From Erysipelotrichaceae bacterium (GTDB lineage: Bacteria > Bacillota_I > Bacilli_A > RFN20 > CAG-826), in assembly GCA_015059065.1 (NCBI GenBank), contig SVBE01000001.1, positions 78,998-133,904 on the forward strand: a DNA stretch of 54,907 nucleotides. Direction: 5' to 3'. Below are positions 41,059 to 49,023 of this stretch, one piece after another. The notes under the pieces are model-generated. The model did no database searches. It saw only the letters and a program-made list of their open reading frames with translations, and was not told where the DNA came from. Each line of letters opens with the position of its first letter. Position 1 is the stretch's first letter. Position numbers and translations under genes: made by a program.

Positions 41059-42765
41059 ATGGCGAATAATTTAGACGAAAGAATTCAAAAACAGATTAAA
41101 AACACAGTCTTAGTAGTGGACGAATCTAAAGAAGATTTGCCTTTTTTAAAAATCGCCCTTAATCCTTCTTCATATTCCTTCATCAATGAAATAGATACCG
41201 ACAAAGGGTATAAAACTTTGTTAAAAAATAAGAATATTATTTCTATTATCATTTTAGATATTGCTTCTAATTCAGAAAAAGGAATTAAATTTCTTCAATC
41301 AAAAAAAGATAATCCGGATATTAAAGATATTCCAATCATCATCGTCACTAGACATAAACAATTAGAAGTTGAATGCTTGTCATTAGGAGCCGCTCATTTC
41401 ATTGTTAAACCTTTTGAATCTGAAAAAGTGATTGAAGCAAGAATTGAAAACGTCATCTCTTTGCACCGCAAAAACTTAATAATTAAGAAGACTAGAGAGG
41501 ATGAAGTAACAGGCTTATTAAACACCGATTTCTTCATTTTGTATGCATCTGAACTACTAAATAACGATATTGAATATGATATGATTGCCTTAAGGTTATC
41601 TAATTATTCCATTCTTTCTGAACTATATCCTCGAGAAAGATGCTATGCGTTATTAAAAGGGATGGCTAGCGCTTTATTAGATATTGCTGCATCTAATGGT
41701 GGTTTTGCAGCCAGAAGCCACGCGGATTTATTTTATCTAATTATTCCTTCTCAAAAAGACTATAGTTGGATTATTCAACAAATACGTAAAATTATTATCA
41801 CTGATGAATTAAAAGAATTAAAAACTAAAGTAAAGCTTGGCGTTTATCAAAATATCAATAAAAAATTAACAATTAACACTTTAATTCAAATTGCGATGAA
41901 CACATGTCTTTCTATTTTAAATATCGAAACAGAATCGGTAGCGTTTTATGATGAAATTCAACATAAACAAGAATTATACAATCAAGAATTAATTAACGAA
42001 TTTGATGAAGCCATTAAAAATGAAGAATTTGAAATATACCTCCAACCAAAATATAACATTAAGAATGAAAAACCAATTTTAGATCACGCGGAAGCGTTAG
42101 TGAGATGGAATTCACCTAGATTCGGTTTTGTTAGTCCAGGTGATTTTATTCCTCTATTTGAAAATAATGGTCTTATTGAAGAACTTGATAGATATGTTTT
42201 TAAGCAAGTTGCTATATTATTGAAAGAATTAAAAGTGATATATGGAGATAAAACCCCCAACATATCTGTCAATCTTTCACGTGTTGATTTTTATGACCCA
42301 TTATTACTTGAAAAGATGAATAATACTTTAAAAGAAAACGATATCGATCCCCAACTAATAAATATTGAAATCACTGAAAGTGCTTATGCTAAAAATAGTG
42401 GACAATTAATCGCTCGCATTAATGAAGTAAGAAAAGCCGGTTTTAAAATCGAGATTGATGATTTCGGGAGCGGTTATTCGACTTTAAATATGCTTTCTGT
42501 CATTCCTTTTGATGTCTTGAAAATCGACATGATTTTTATGAAGAATTTTGATTCATCACTTGGAACAAAATCAATCATTAAGGCAATTAGAGATATCGCT
42601 AAATCGTTAAAAGTTGAAGTGGTTTGTGAAGGGGTTGAAAATAAAGCGCAATATGACTTTTTAAAATCCCTTAATATCGATTATGTTCAAGGCTATTATT
42701 TATCAAAACCTCTTCCTGCAAGTGGTTTTAAGAAGTTATTAATTAAAGAAATTAACGACAATTAA
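41059..42765 (+). CDS. Response regulator with degenerate GGDEF and EAL domain (c-di-GMP phosphodiesterase candidate)
   Basis: The 568-residue cytosolic protein has a REC domain (residues 15-135) with D67 as phospho-acceptor candidate, D21/E22 in the acidic pocket and K117 in VKPF. Residues about 145-300 look like a GGDEF domain with the active-site motif replaced by ARSHADLFY, so cyclase activity is unlikely. The EAL domain (about 310-565) has EAL at 345-347, IEITES, EIDDFGSGYS, LKIDM, CEGVE and QGYYLSKP. It is thus a likely active phosphodiesterase. No partner kinase is in the window. No SD is visible; a TAATAT box lies 8 nt upstream. Confidence 0.88.
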   Translation: MANNLDERIQKQIKNTVLVVDESKEDLPFLKIALNPSSYSFINEIDTDKGYKTLLKNKNIISIIILDIASNSEKGIKFLQSKKDNPDIKDIPIIIVTRHKQLEVECLSLGAAHFIVKPFESEKVIEARIENVISLHRKNLIIKKTREDEVTGLLNTDFFILYASELLNNDIEYDMIALRLSNYSILSELYPRERCYALLKGMASALLDIAASNGGFAARSHADLFYLIIPSQKDYSWIIQQIRKIIITDELKELKTKVKLGVYQNINKKLTINTLIQIAMNTCLSILNIETESVAFYDEIQHKQELYNQELINEFDEAIKNEEFEIYLQPKYNIKNEKPILDHAEALVRWNSPRFGFVSPGDFIPLFENNGLIEELDRYVFKQVAILLKELKVIYGDKTPNISVNLSRVDFYDPLLLEKMNNTLKENDIDPQLINIEITESAYAKNSGQLIARINEVRKAGFKIEIDDFGSGYSTLNMLSVIPFDVLKIDMIFMKNFDSSLGTKSIIKAIRDIAKSLKVEVVCEGVENKAQYDFLKSLNIDYVQGYYLSKPLPASGFKKLLIKEINDN

Positions 42766-42926
42766 AATCAAAAGATCTTTATTTGTATATTATTTATAAT
42801 TATCTAATTTTGATATTGATGTACTTTTTGTATACGTTATTATAAAGTCATATTATTGAAGATATAGATTAATAAAATAAGAAAAAACGACAAAAACGCC
42901 TTGTTAAATTGTTTTATTTAATAGAG

Positions 42927-43445
42927 ATGGAAAGAATTGGTTATTCGGTCTTAAAAAAACTATGTTCAACTTCCGTAGAGGAGATGAACAAAGCTTTTAA
43001 TCTCGTTTTTGAGAAATATCGTTATCTTGTCTATTATGTTTCCTTCGACATATTAAAAAGTGAAGACGAAGCAAAAGATATCGTTAACGAGACATTCCTC
43101 AAGATGTATGAGAGAAGAAGGGATTTCATGAGTGAAAGCAAGCTTAAATATTTTTTGCTCGTCACCGCAAAGAATCTATCAATCAACCGTTATAACCAAA
43201 CCAAAAACCATCTCTCTTATTCCGACGATATCGAAGGGAAAAATGATGAAGAAAGCGTTTCAATCTATCTAGAGAAATTTAAAGACGTCTTGGATGAAGA
43301 GGAATACAAATTCTTAGTATTTCATCTCATTTATGAATTCTCTTTTAGAGAAATTGCAAAGTCTTATGGCTATACTACCGCAAAAGTTTCCTCAAAGTAT
43401 CAACGCGGAATTAAGAAACTTCGTGATTACTACGGAGGTAAATAA
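42927..43445 (+). CDS. ECF-type RNA polymerase sigma factor
   Basis: The 172-residue protein has sigma-70 region 2 (FNLVFEKYRYLVYYVSFDILKSEDEAKDIVNETFLKMYE) and region 4 (LDEEEYKFLVFHLIYEFSFREIAKSYGYTTAKVSSKYQRGIKKLRDYY). That is the ECF architecture with both DNA-binding regions. I chose ATG 42927; an in-frame TTG at 42909 is possible. It is 2 nt upstream of the membrane-anchored serpin gene, the position where ECF sigma factors usually have their anti-sigma factor. Confidence 0.85.
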   Translation: MERIGYSVLKKLCSTSVEEMNKAFNLVFEKYRYLVYYVSFDILKSEDEAKDIVNETFLKMYERRRDFMSESKLKYFLLVTAKNLSINRYNQTKNHLSYSDDIEGKNDEESVSIYLEKFKDVLDEEEYKFLVFHLIYEFSFREIAKSYGYTTAKVSSKYQRGIKKLRDYYGGK

Positions 43446-43447
43446 CG

Positions 43448-44938
43448 ATGGATGAATTTAAAGAACAATTTAAAAAAGATTTTGAAGGGTCTAGTAATAC
43501 GGATCTCTCTTTTGATACGACTCAGTTAGAACCAAATAGTAATGCCGATAAGCATAAGGTAAGACCTCGTATGAAGCTTATTGTTGCTTCTATCGCGGTG
43601 CTTGGTGTTGCTTCATTAGCTATAGGAGGAGCTTTTGCTGTTGGCATTTTTAGAACTAAAGAAAGCGTTAAATCGTATAACAGACGTTATTCATTAAATG
43701 AGATTAGAATTGCGGAATCAAATACATTCAAGAAATTAAATACTGTTTCTTACCCTGATGGTAGTGCCCCATATCCGATTGGAATAGCGGAAGAAGAAAA
43801 AGAGGCCTACAACAACTTTTCAAATCTCACATATCATGCTTTGGTAGATACTTCTAAAAAGGACAATATGTCTTATTCTGTTGTGGGATTATATTCAGTG
43901 ATAAATGAGATGACTAATGCGACTAGTAGAGAAGAATTGAAAGATAAGTTCAACACCCTTTTAGGGCTCAATGAGAGTAGTAGGGTTGCCTTCTATGACA
44001 AAGTCATAAAAGCCAATTCCTTTGCTAGTGATGAATCAACGATTCAACTTAAAAATTCTGCGTTCTTCAATAATGAATTCAACTATAACCAAGAATTTGT
44101 AAATAGTTTAACTAAACTATATTGTGAAGCTTATCAGATTAACTTTGAATCCGAAGCAAATAAGATGGTGGAATGGGTGAATCAAGCCGTCAATTCTAAT
44201 GGATTTATTGATGATAAATTCTTAGAAATTAACGATGAAACCCAATTATATTTATTCTCGACTCTTTATTTCAAAAATGCGTGGGCGAGCAAATATCTAT
44301 CTGAAAATAATATCAAAGACGATTTCTATCTCTCTAGCGATAAAACAGTTAAAGCTACATATATGAACCATTCATATTTAAGCCAGTCTTATTATGATTA
44401 CGGTTCCTATATTTCAGTGAAAGACTATTATTCTTCGAGTAGAGCTTCGGTCACATATTTAGTTCCTAAAAAAGTTGAAGATAATATTTTTGATCTCACT
44501 AAGGATGTAAATATCTTTGAAGAAAAAGAAGAGAACATCGTCAAAAACGAAGGATATGGTTATATCATGGTAAAATTATCGACTCCAAAATTTACGACAA
44601 AATCAGATGTCGATTTTCAAAAATGTTTAGATAATTTAGGCTTCGGAGATATCTATAATCCAAACATTGATTCCTTCAAAAATGCTTTTGATGATGTAAA
44701 ACTTGAAGACTATAACATCTATATCCAAAAGATTAAACAGAAGAATGAGGTAGAATTTAATGAAGATGGTTCAATCGTTAAAAGTGTTACTATGGCGTCG
44801 TTTGGAGCAGCTGGAAGTGCCGCTCCAATGAAGAACGACACTCTTGATGTGAAACTCAATCAACCATTCATCTATATCATTAGAGATATCAATGGCACGC
44901 CAATATTTGTGGGACATATTGATAATCCTACTATTTAG
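43448..44938 (+). CDS. Membrane-anchored serpin, candidate anti-sigma/sensor partner of the ECF sigma factor
   Basis: The 496-residue protein has a short cytoplasmic N-terminus (1-41, acidic then basic), one transmembrane segment (about 42-68, KLIVASIAVLGVASLAIGGAF) and an extracytoplasmic serpin fold. Serpin marks are KNAWASKY, LSTPKFTTKSDVDFQKCLDNLG, the pre-reactive-loop EVEFNEDGSIVKSVTM and the C-terminal signature LNQPFIYIIRDINGTPIFVGHI. The hinge departs from the Ala-rich inhibitory consensus (has SIVKSVTM), so inhibition is uncertain. Type II topology plus adjacency to an ECF sigma gene resembles RsgI-type anti-sigma factors. Terminator and repeat copy D follow. Confidence 0.88.
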   Translation: MDEFKEQFKKDFEGSSNTDLSFDTTQLEPNSNADKHKVRPRMKLIVASIAVLGVASLAIGGAFAVGIFRTKESVKSYNRRYSLNEIRIAESNTFKKLNTVSYPDGSAPYPIGIAEEEKEAYNNFSNLTYHALVDTSKKDNMSYSVVGLYSVINEMTNATSREELKDKFNTLLGLNESSRVAFYDKVIKANSFASDESTIQLKNSAFFNNEFNYNQEFVNSLTKLYCEAYQINFESEANKMVEWVNQAVNSNGFIDDKFLEINDETQLYLFSTLYFKNAWASKYLSENNIKDDFYLSSDKTVKATYMNHSYLSQSYYDYGSYISVKDYYSSSRASVTYLVPKKVEDNIFDLTKDVNIFEEKEENIVKNEGYGYIMVKLSTPKFTTKSDVDFQKCLDNLGFGDIYNPNIDSFKNAFDDVKLEDYNIYIQKIKQKNEVEFNEDGSIVKSVTMASFGAAGSAAPMKNDTLDVKLNQPFIYIIRDINGTPIFVGHIDNPTI

Positions 44939-44968
44939 TAGTAAAACCGTTCCACTAGAAAAGGGGAC

Positions 44969-45058
44969 AATTTGACATTTACGGGACGATTGTATCAAAT
45001 AAGGTAAACCTTTCCAGAATTGTATACATACTTTGATACAAAGTAGAGATACATAGTA
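44969..45058 (+). repeat. Intergenic repeat copy D (diverged)
   Basis: GGGGACAATT, GGGACGATTGTATCAAATAAGG and TAAACCTTTCCAGAAT, then TTTGATACAAAG. TTGTATCAAA and TTTGATACAA are fully complementary. The stretch ATTGTAT..AATAAGGTAAACCTTTCCAGAAT is shared with copy F at 49024 (quoted in parts). Confidence 0.65.
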
Positions 45059-45064
45059 GTAAAA

Positions 45065-45090
45065 ATGGGCAGAAATGCTCATTTTTTATA
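45065..45090 (+). terminator. Terminator with GAAA tetraloop
   Basis: ATGGGCA-GAAA-TGCTCAT and six T, one G-U pair. Confidence 0.85.
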
Positions 45091-45222
45091 ACAATTTAAA
45101 AGCAAATGCTTTTAACTAAAATTGGTTAAAAAAATTTACAAAATTGGTTTGACATGGTTACTTTATCGTGCAAGAATTATGCTGTGGAAATAATCTAAAA
45201 ATTTCTACGAAGGAGGAATATT

Positions 45223-45582
45223 ATGAAGTTTACTGAATTTGGCGAATACTTCAGAATCTTAAGAATCAAACATAAAGAAGTTCTTAAAGATGCTTCGAGA
45301 TTTTTAGAAGTGTCTTGTGCTTTTATTTCTTCAGTTGAATGTGGCAAAAAAGCTATTCCTGAAGAGTGGTATGGAAAAATTGTTGCTCATTACAATTTGA
45401 ACGAAAAACAACAAAACGAATTGAGAGATGTGATTGATAGATCAGCTAAATCTATTAAATTTAACATTGAAAATGTGACGCCAACACAAAAGGATTTAGT
45501 GGTTCAATTTCAAAGATCTTTTGATGATTTAGACGAGGAGACTGCTAATGAAATCCTCGATATTTTGAAGAGGAACGCTTAA
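45223..45582 (+). CDS. XRE-family HTH regulator paired with an ImmA-like protease
   Basis: The 119-residue protein has an N-terminal HTH (FGEYFRILRIKHKEVLKDASRFLEVSCAFISSVECGKKAIP) and a helical C-terminus. SD is AAGGAGG. TTGACA at 45149-45154 is a possible -35. Its stop overlaps the ATG of the next gene (TAATG), the standard arrangement of a repressor with a COG2856 protease that cleaves or inactivates it, as in ICEBs1 ImmR/ImmA. Confidence 0.82.
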   Translation: MKFTEFGEYFRILRIKHKEVLKDASRFLEVSCAFISSVECGKKAIPEEWYGKIVAHYNLNEKQQNELRDVIDRSAKSIKFNIENVTPTQKDLVVQFQRSFDDLDEETANEILDILKRNA

Positions 45583-46139
45583 TGGATTATAAGACAAAGC
45601 CAATTAGTAGAAAGGATTTGAGGGCAATCGCTCGGTGGTTTAGGCATCAATTCAAATGTAAGAACAAATTTAGATTTGATGTTGTTGGTGCTTTTGAAAG
45701 AATACATTCCTTATTTCCGCAAATAACAACTGAAATTGTGGATGACGATTCAATTGATGTAATTTCTGATTTGAATGTCCCAGCAGCGTGTAATCCTGAC
45801 ATGAAAGGCAATTATCATATCGCCGTAAGAGAAAGTGTATATATGGGTGCTTGTAATGGTGTTGGAGGATTTCGCGCTCATATATTACATGAAATGTGTC
45901 ACGCTATTCTTTGTCTTTTAGGATTTACTCCAATTCTTGATAGAGCATTTAAAAATAATGAGATTGAGCCACGATATATATCAATGGAGTGGCAAGCAAA
46001 AGCATTAGCTGGAGAAATACTGGTCCCATATGATGAGACAAAAGGGATGTCTAAAAGGAAGATCAGATTTCTTTGCAAAGTATCTGATTCGTTAGCTAGT
46101 TATCGTATTTCACAAGACGAAAATACTGAATTAGATTAA
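45582..46139 (+). CDS. ImmA/IrrE-type metallopeptidase
   Basis: The 185-residue protein has HEMCH (103-107), the HExxH zinc site, preceded by GFRAHIL. The following MEWQAKALAGEILVPYDE matches the ImmA/IrrE consensus (EREANxFAxxLLMP). It is expected to relieve repression by the overlapping XRE gene product. No phage integrase or ICE genes are visible nearby. Confidence 0.85.
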   Translation: MDYKTKPISRKDLRAIARWFRHQFKCKNKFRFDVVGAFERIHSLFPQITTEIVDDDSIDVISDLNVPAACNPDMKGNYHIAVRESVYMGACNGVGGFRAHILHEMCHAILCLLGFTPILDRAFKNNEIEPRYISMEWQAKALAGEILVPYDETKGMSKRKIRFLCKVSDSLASYRISQDENTELD

Positions 46140-46175
46140 GAAGAGTTTATAATTGCAAAATGCATTTATAAAAAA

Positions 46176-46249
46176 GGCCAACATCATTCGCGGTGATGAA
46201 GGCCATGATATGCTATAGTGCATACCGAACATGTACATTGTAGCATATC
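46176..46249. promoter_or_regulatory. Two adjacent inverted repeats, one a minus-strand terminator candidate
   Basis: GGCCnnCATCA / TGATGnnGGCC (46176-46204) is followed on the minus strand by TTTTTT, so it could end a minus-strand transcript. GATATGCTA (46207-46215) / TAGCATATC (46241-46249) is a perfect 9-bp stem next to it. No minus-strand ORF ends here; a small RNA or regulatory leader of the DUF4417 gene are both possible. Confidence 0.4.
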
Positions 46250-46296
46250 CACCGAAAATTTGTACCATCATTAAGATGAGAAAGGAGAAAACTACA

Positions 46297-46977
46297 ATGT
46301 ACAAAGATAAAAACGGTATAGTTGAAGATTCGTTCCAAGCGTTTTTGGTGGATGGAGCGAATTTCACCAAAGAAGAGGAGTATCCTATTATTAGAGAGGA
46401 TATGGTTCCTCAATGCCCACCAACCAAGATAATGCCTTTCTTTAAGGCAATTACTTATCAAGGGGATTTAAGTGAATATGTGATTTATTTTTATTCTCCT
46501 GATGGCACATTTGAAAGGGTAAGAAGAAACCCACGAAAGTATCTAAACTTCTTCAAAAGATGCAAGGGAATCGTTGGATTTGATTTTTCAGTTCATACCG
46601 ATATGCCTATTGTAAAACAAAAGTCGCAACTGAATGATAATTTATCCCATTCATTCTATTTTGCAAATAATGGCGTTCCATTATATCCTAACGCCCGCGG
46701 TGGTGCGGATTGCATTAACGATGAATATCTAAATGCTTTTCCAAAACATGCTTATATAGCGTTAGGGGTTCATGGATTTATTCAATTAAAAGAACAAAAA
46801 CATGAATGGAGATTATGGATTGCCGAACTAATTGAAAAACTTGAACCAAAAGGTTTTATAGTCATTGGTCATCTTCCACAAGATATAATTGATGATTATA
46901 AAGATATTGTGGAATTTCATCTCTTTGATTCGTTTATGGATGAAAGAAATAAGGAGGTGAAGTTACATGCCAACTAA
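46297..46977 (+). CDS. DUF4417-family protein
   Basis: The 226-residue soluble protein starts at ATG 46297, which has SD AAGGAG. The pattern CKGIVGFDFSVHTDMP, QKSQLNDNLSHSFYFANNG and PLYPNARGG fits DUF4417, a family common in phages and accessory islands, function unknown. It ends 11 nt inside the next gene, so DUF4417, toxin-like and CPCC genes form one operon. Confidence 0.65.
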   Translation: MYKDKNGIVEDSFQAFLVDGANFTKEEEYPIIREDMVPQCPPTKIMPFFKAITYQGDLSEYVIYFYSPDGTFERVRRNPRKYLNFFKRCKGIVGFDFSVHTDMPIVKQKSQLNDNLSHSFYFANNGVPLYPNARGGADCINDEYLNAFPKHAYIALGVHGFIQLKEQKHEWRLWIAELIEKLEPKGFIVIGHLPQDIIDDYKDIVEFHLFDSFMDERNKEVKLHAN

Positions 46978-47356
46978 AGGAGCAAGTATGCGTTATGGTA
47001 ATACAAATGGCGCCCATCATCGTGGCGAGGCCACAGAACACACTAATTATGCTTGGGCTAAAGATTTTAACAGAGGTGGTCTAGATAAACATTTTAAAGA
47101 TCATGGAAAAGAATTCAACGCAAAGTCTAAACAAGAATATGCAGCCAAAGCCGTTCATTTTGCAAACGAAGTAGATCGAACCAATTATAAAAGTGTCGTT
47201 GATAAGCATGGTTCAACATATAAATATGATTCGCGAAATGGTAGACTAGCTATAATCACGAAAGATGGATATGTAGTGTCATATCATCATACAGGAAACA
47301 AATTCACATATACCAACAAGAAAGGACAGGTAATCACCAAATGGATAAAACGTTAA
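46967..47356 (+). CDS. Orphan toxin-like (nuclease-type) small protein
   Basis: The 129-residue basic protein has a flexible N-terminus (GNTNGAHHRGEATEHTNYAW) and a domain with HFKDHGKEFNAKSKQEYAAKA, VDKHGSTYKYDSRNGRLAIITKDGYVVSYHHTG. The HFxxHGxEFxxxSxxEY block, His pair and late beta strands resemble C-terminal ribonuclease-like tips of polymorphic toxins. Here it is a free small ORF with its own AAGGAGGTG SD. The next gene overlaps by 16 nt and is a plausible immunity gene. Toxicity is inference. Confidence 0.55.
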   Translation: MPTKGASMRYGNTNGAHHRGEATEHTNYAWAKDFNRGGLDKHFKDHGKEFNAKSKQEYAAKAVHFANEVDRTNYKSVVDKHGSTYKYDSRNGRLAIITKDGYVVSYHHTGNKFTYTNKKGQVITKWIKR

Positions 47357-47838
47357 AACAAATAAAACCAATGTTGTGCCCGGTTTGCGGTAAGTTTTAT
47401 TTTTCTGAATTGAACGACGATGAAATTGCAGAAGGAGAAACTCCCAACACAACACAATGCTCTAGATGTGGCTGGTTTTATGATTTAGAACAACTAGATG
47501 ATCCAAATCTCAAAAAAGAGTCAAATGAAATGTCTTTAAATGAATATAAAGAGTGGTACAAGAATAAAATAGAAGAAAACCCAAATTGGGAATATTATCA
47601 AGATTTTATAGGAGAGCCTGAACCACATAAATGTCCACTTTGCGGAGAATATGAATTTAAAGATTCTTTGTGTCATGATATTTGCCCAGTTTGTGGATGG
47701 GAAGATAATGGTTTTGAAAATGATCCAAATTACAAAACACATCCGACTCAAATGTCGTTTAACGAAAGATTAATATGGTTTTCTGAACAAAGAAAAATAA
47801 ATCAAAAATACAAATGGTCAAAAGACGAAACTAAATAG
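47341..47838 (+). CDS. Cys-rich CPCC-type protein, probable immunity protein
   Basis: The 165-residue acidic protein has two zinc-ribbon-like halves: CPVCGKFYF ... CSRCGWFYD and CPLCGEYEF ... CPVCGWEDNG, with MSLNEYKEWY and MSFNERLIWF following each. This is a duplicated CPCC domain (PF14206-like). Such domains occur beside polymorphic toxins, and its ATG overlaps the toxin-like gene. Binding to that protein is inferred from context. Confidence 0.7.
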   Translation: MDKTLKQIKPMLCPVCGKFYFSELNDDEIAEGETPNTTQCSRCGWFYDLEQLDDPNLKKESNEMSLNEYKEWYKNKIEENPNWEYYQDFIGEPEPHKCPLCGEYEFKDSLCHDICPVCGWEDNGFENDPNYKTHPTQMSFNERLIWFSEQRKINQKYKWSKDETK

Positions 47839-47982
47839 ACTGATTTTATGAAAAGAGAGTTAGGAATAGCAAGGTGTGGACTTAAGAATAAATTGGTGGC
47901 AAACGAGATATTTGTTGATTATAGATACAAATGAAGATGTCTATAACTTGTCCTTTGAATACAAACACCTACGATATCGCCA

Positions 47983-48012
47983 AATATCCCTGATACAAAA
48001 TCGGGGATTTTT
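47983..48012 (+). terminator. Repeat copy E: TGATACA-type terminator
   Basis: ATCCCTGAT-ACAAA-ATCGGGGAT (with one U-G pair) and TTTTTC. It ends the DUF4417-toxin-CPCC operon. The 145 bases between the CPCC stop and this hairpin contain no gene. Confidence 0.85.
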
Positions 48013-48014
48013 CT

Positions 48015-48020
48015 TATAAT
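48015..48020 (+). promoter_or_regulatory. -10 box of the Nudix gene (leaderless)
   Basis: TATAAT ends 6 nt before ATG 48027; no SD. Confidence 0.5.
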
Positions 48021-48026
48021 AGTGGT

Positions 48027-48506
48027 ATGAACAATTTGGAAATCATAGGCAATAATTACTTCGGGGAATACGATTGTATAAGAGAAGCATCTCGTGCGGT
48101 TATTTTAAAAGATGGCAAGATTCTTCTTTCCTATGAAACCAAAAATGATATTTGGATGCTTCCCGGCGGGGGAAAAGAAATAGGTGAAACATATAGAAAC
48201 TGTGTTATTAGAGAAGTCTGTGAAGAAACTGGCTATCTATTCGTGCCTTCTAAATGTGTTTTAGAAATCGATGAATATTACGAAAATGTGAGATATATAA
48301 GTAAGTATTTTATTGGAACAATAACAGGCAAGACCGATACACATCTTACGAAAGCAGAGATAAAAGGCGGTCTGGAATCTAGATGGATATTGATTGAGGA
48401 AGCGCTTGGAATTTTTTCTAAACATAGTGAGATAAAAGATTTTGAAGAAAAGAGAGGGTTATATTTAAGAGAGTACCTTGCTCTTCAAAAAATATTGGGG
48501 AGGTAG
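48027..48506 (+). CDS. Nudix hydrolase
   Basis: The 159-residue protein has the full Nudix box GGGKEIGETYRNCVIREVCEETGY (in residues 47-70; Glu ligands in REVCEE). It hydrolyses nucleoside-diphosphate-linked compounds; the substrate is not predictable. It has a leaderless-type promoter and is followed by a DUF3795 remnant and a GNAT gene. Confidence 0.9.
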   Translation: MNNLEIIGNNYFGEYDCIREASRAVILKDGKILLSYETKNDIWMLPGGGKEIGETYRNCVIREVCEETGYLFVPSKCVLEIDEYYENVRYISKYFIGTITGKTDTHLTKAEIKGGLESRWILIEEALGIFSKHSEIKDFEEKRGLYLREYLALQKILGR

Positions 48507-48515
48507 TTTGAATTT

Positions 48516-48563
48516 ATGAAACCTGTATTAATTGCCTATTGTGGTCTTAACTGTGAAGAATAA
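48516..48563 (+). pseudogene. First 15 codons of a DUF3795 gene
   Basis: MKPVLIAYCGLNCEE followed by TAA. The peptide is the typical start of DUF3795 proteins (IAYCGLNCEECPA). A GGGGAGG SD lies about 17 nt upstream. The rest of the gene has been replaced by a GNAT frame. Confidence 0.65.
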
Positions 48564-49011
48564 AAGCAATTATGTTTTTAGAAAAGCAAATGAAAATGAA
48601 GTTGAGATATTAACCGAACTTTCAATTGCAGCCTTTCATACTGATTATTTGGTGGGAGGAAATAAACTAGATGGCCCACCAGGCTATGATGATATAAAGT
48701 GGCATTTTGATATGCAAAAAGATGGTCACCTATATGCCTTTCAAGTTGATAATGTAATTATAGGTGGAGCAGTTATCTTTATAGATAATAATAGTATTTA
48801 TATTGGAAGAATATTTGTAGATCCTTTATATCATCACCAAGGATACGGCATTGCCATTATGAACGCGATTGAATCTTTAGATAATACAATCGATAGTTTT
48901 TATTTAGATACACCTATAGTAAATAGAAGAACTAATGCATTTTATAAAAAACTTGGCTATATAGAAACTAGTAGAGATAACGAGTGTATAAACTATAAAA
49001 AAATAAAGTAG
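48553..49011 (+). CDS. GNAT-family N-acetyltransferase
   Basis: The roughly 152-residue protein has FRKANENEVEIL at the start, strand GRIFVDPLYHHQGYGIAIMNAIE with the acetyl-CoA loop (HHQGYG), and TNAFYKKLGYIET at the end. The frame is open from TTG 48532; GTG 48553 gives the family's usual N-terminus. Its start lies inside the DUF3795 remnant, so translation may be coupled to it. Substrate unknown. Confidence 0.8.
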   Translation: MKNKSNYVFRKANENEVEILTELSIAAFHTDYLVGGNKLDGPPGYDDIKWHFDMQKDGHLYAFQVDNVIIGGAVIFIDNNSIYIGRIFVDPLYHHQGYGIAIMNAIESLDNTIDSFYLDTPIVNRRTNAFYKKLGYIETSRDNECINYKKIK

Positions 49012-49023
49012 GCATTCTTTAAT

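Noticed and set aside
43448..44938. Ordinary RsgI or polysaccharide-sensing anti-sigma factor
   Set aside because: The extracellular part has unmistakable serpin signatures up to the C-terminus, so a carbohydrate sensor is not supported.
45582..46139. Prophage or ICE core around the XRE-ImmA pair
   Set aside because: No integrase, relaxase, terminase or structural genes occur in the neighbouring 10 kb.
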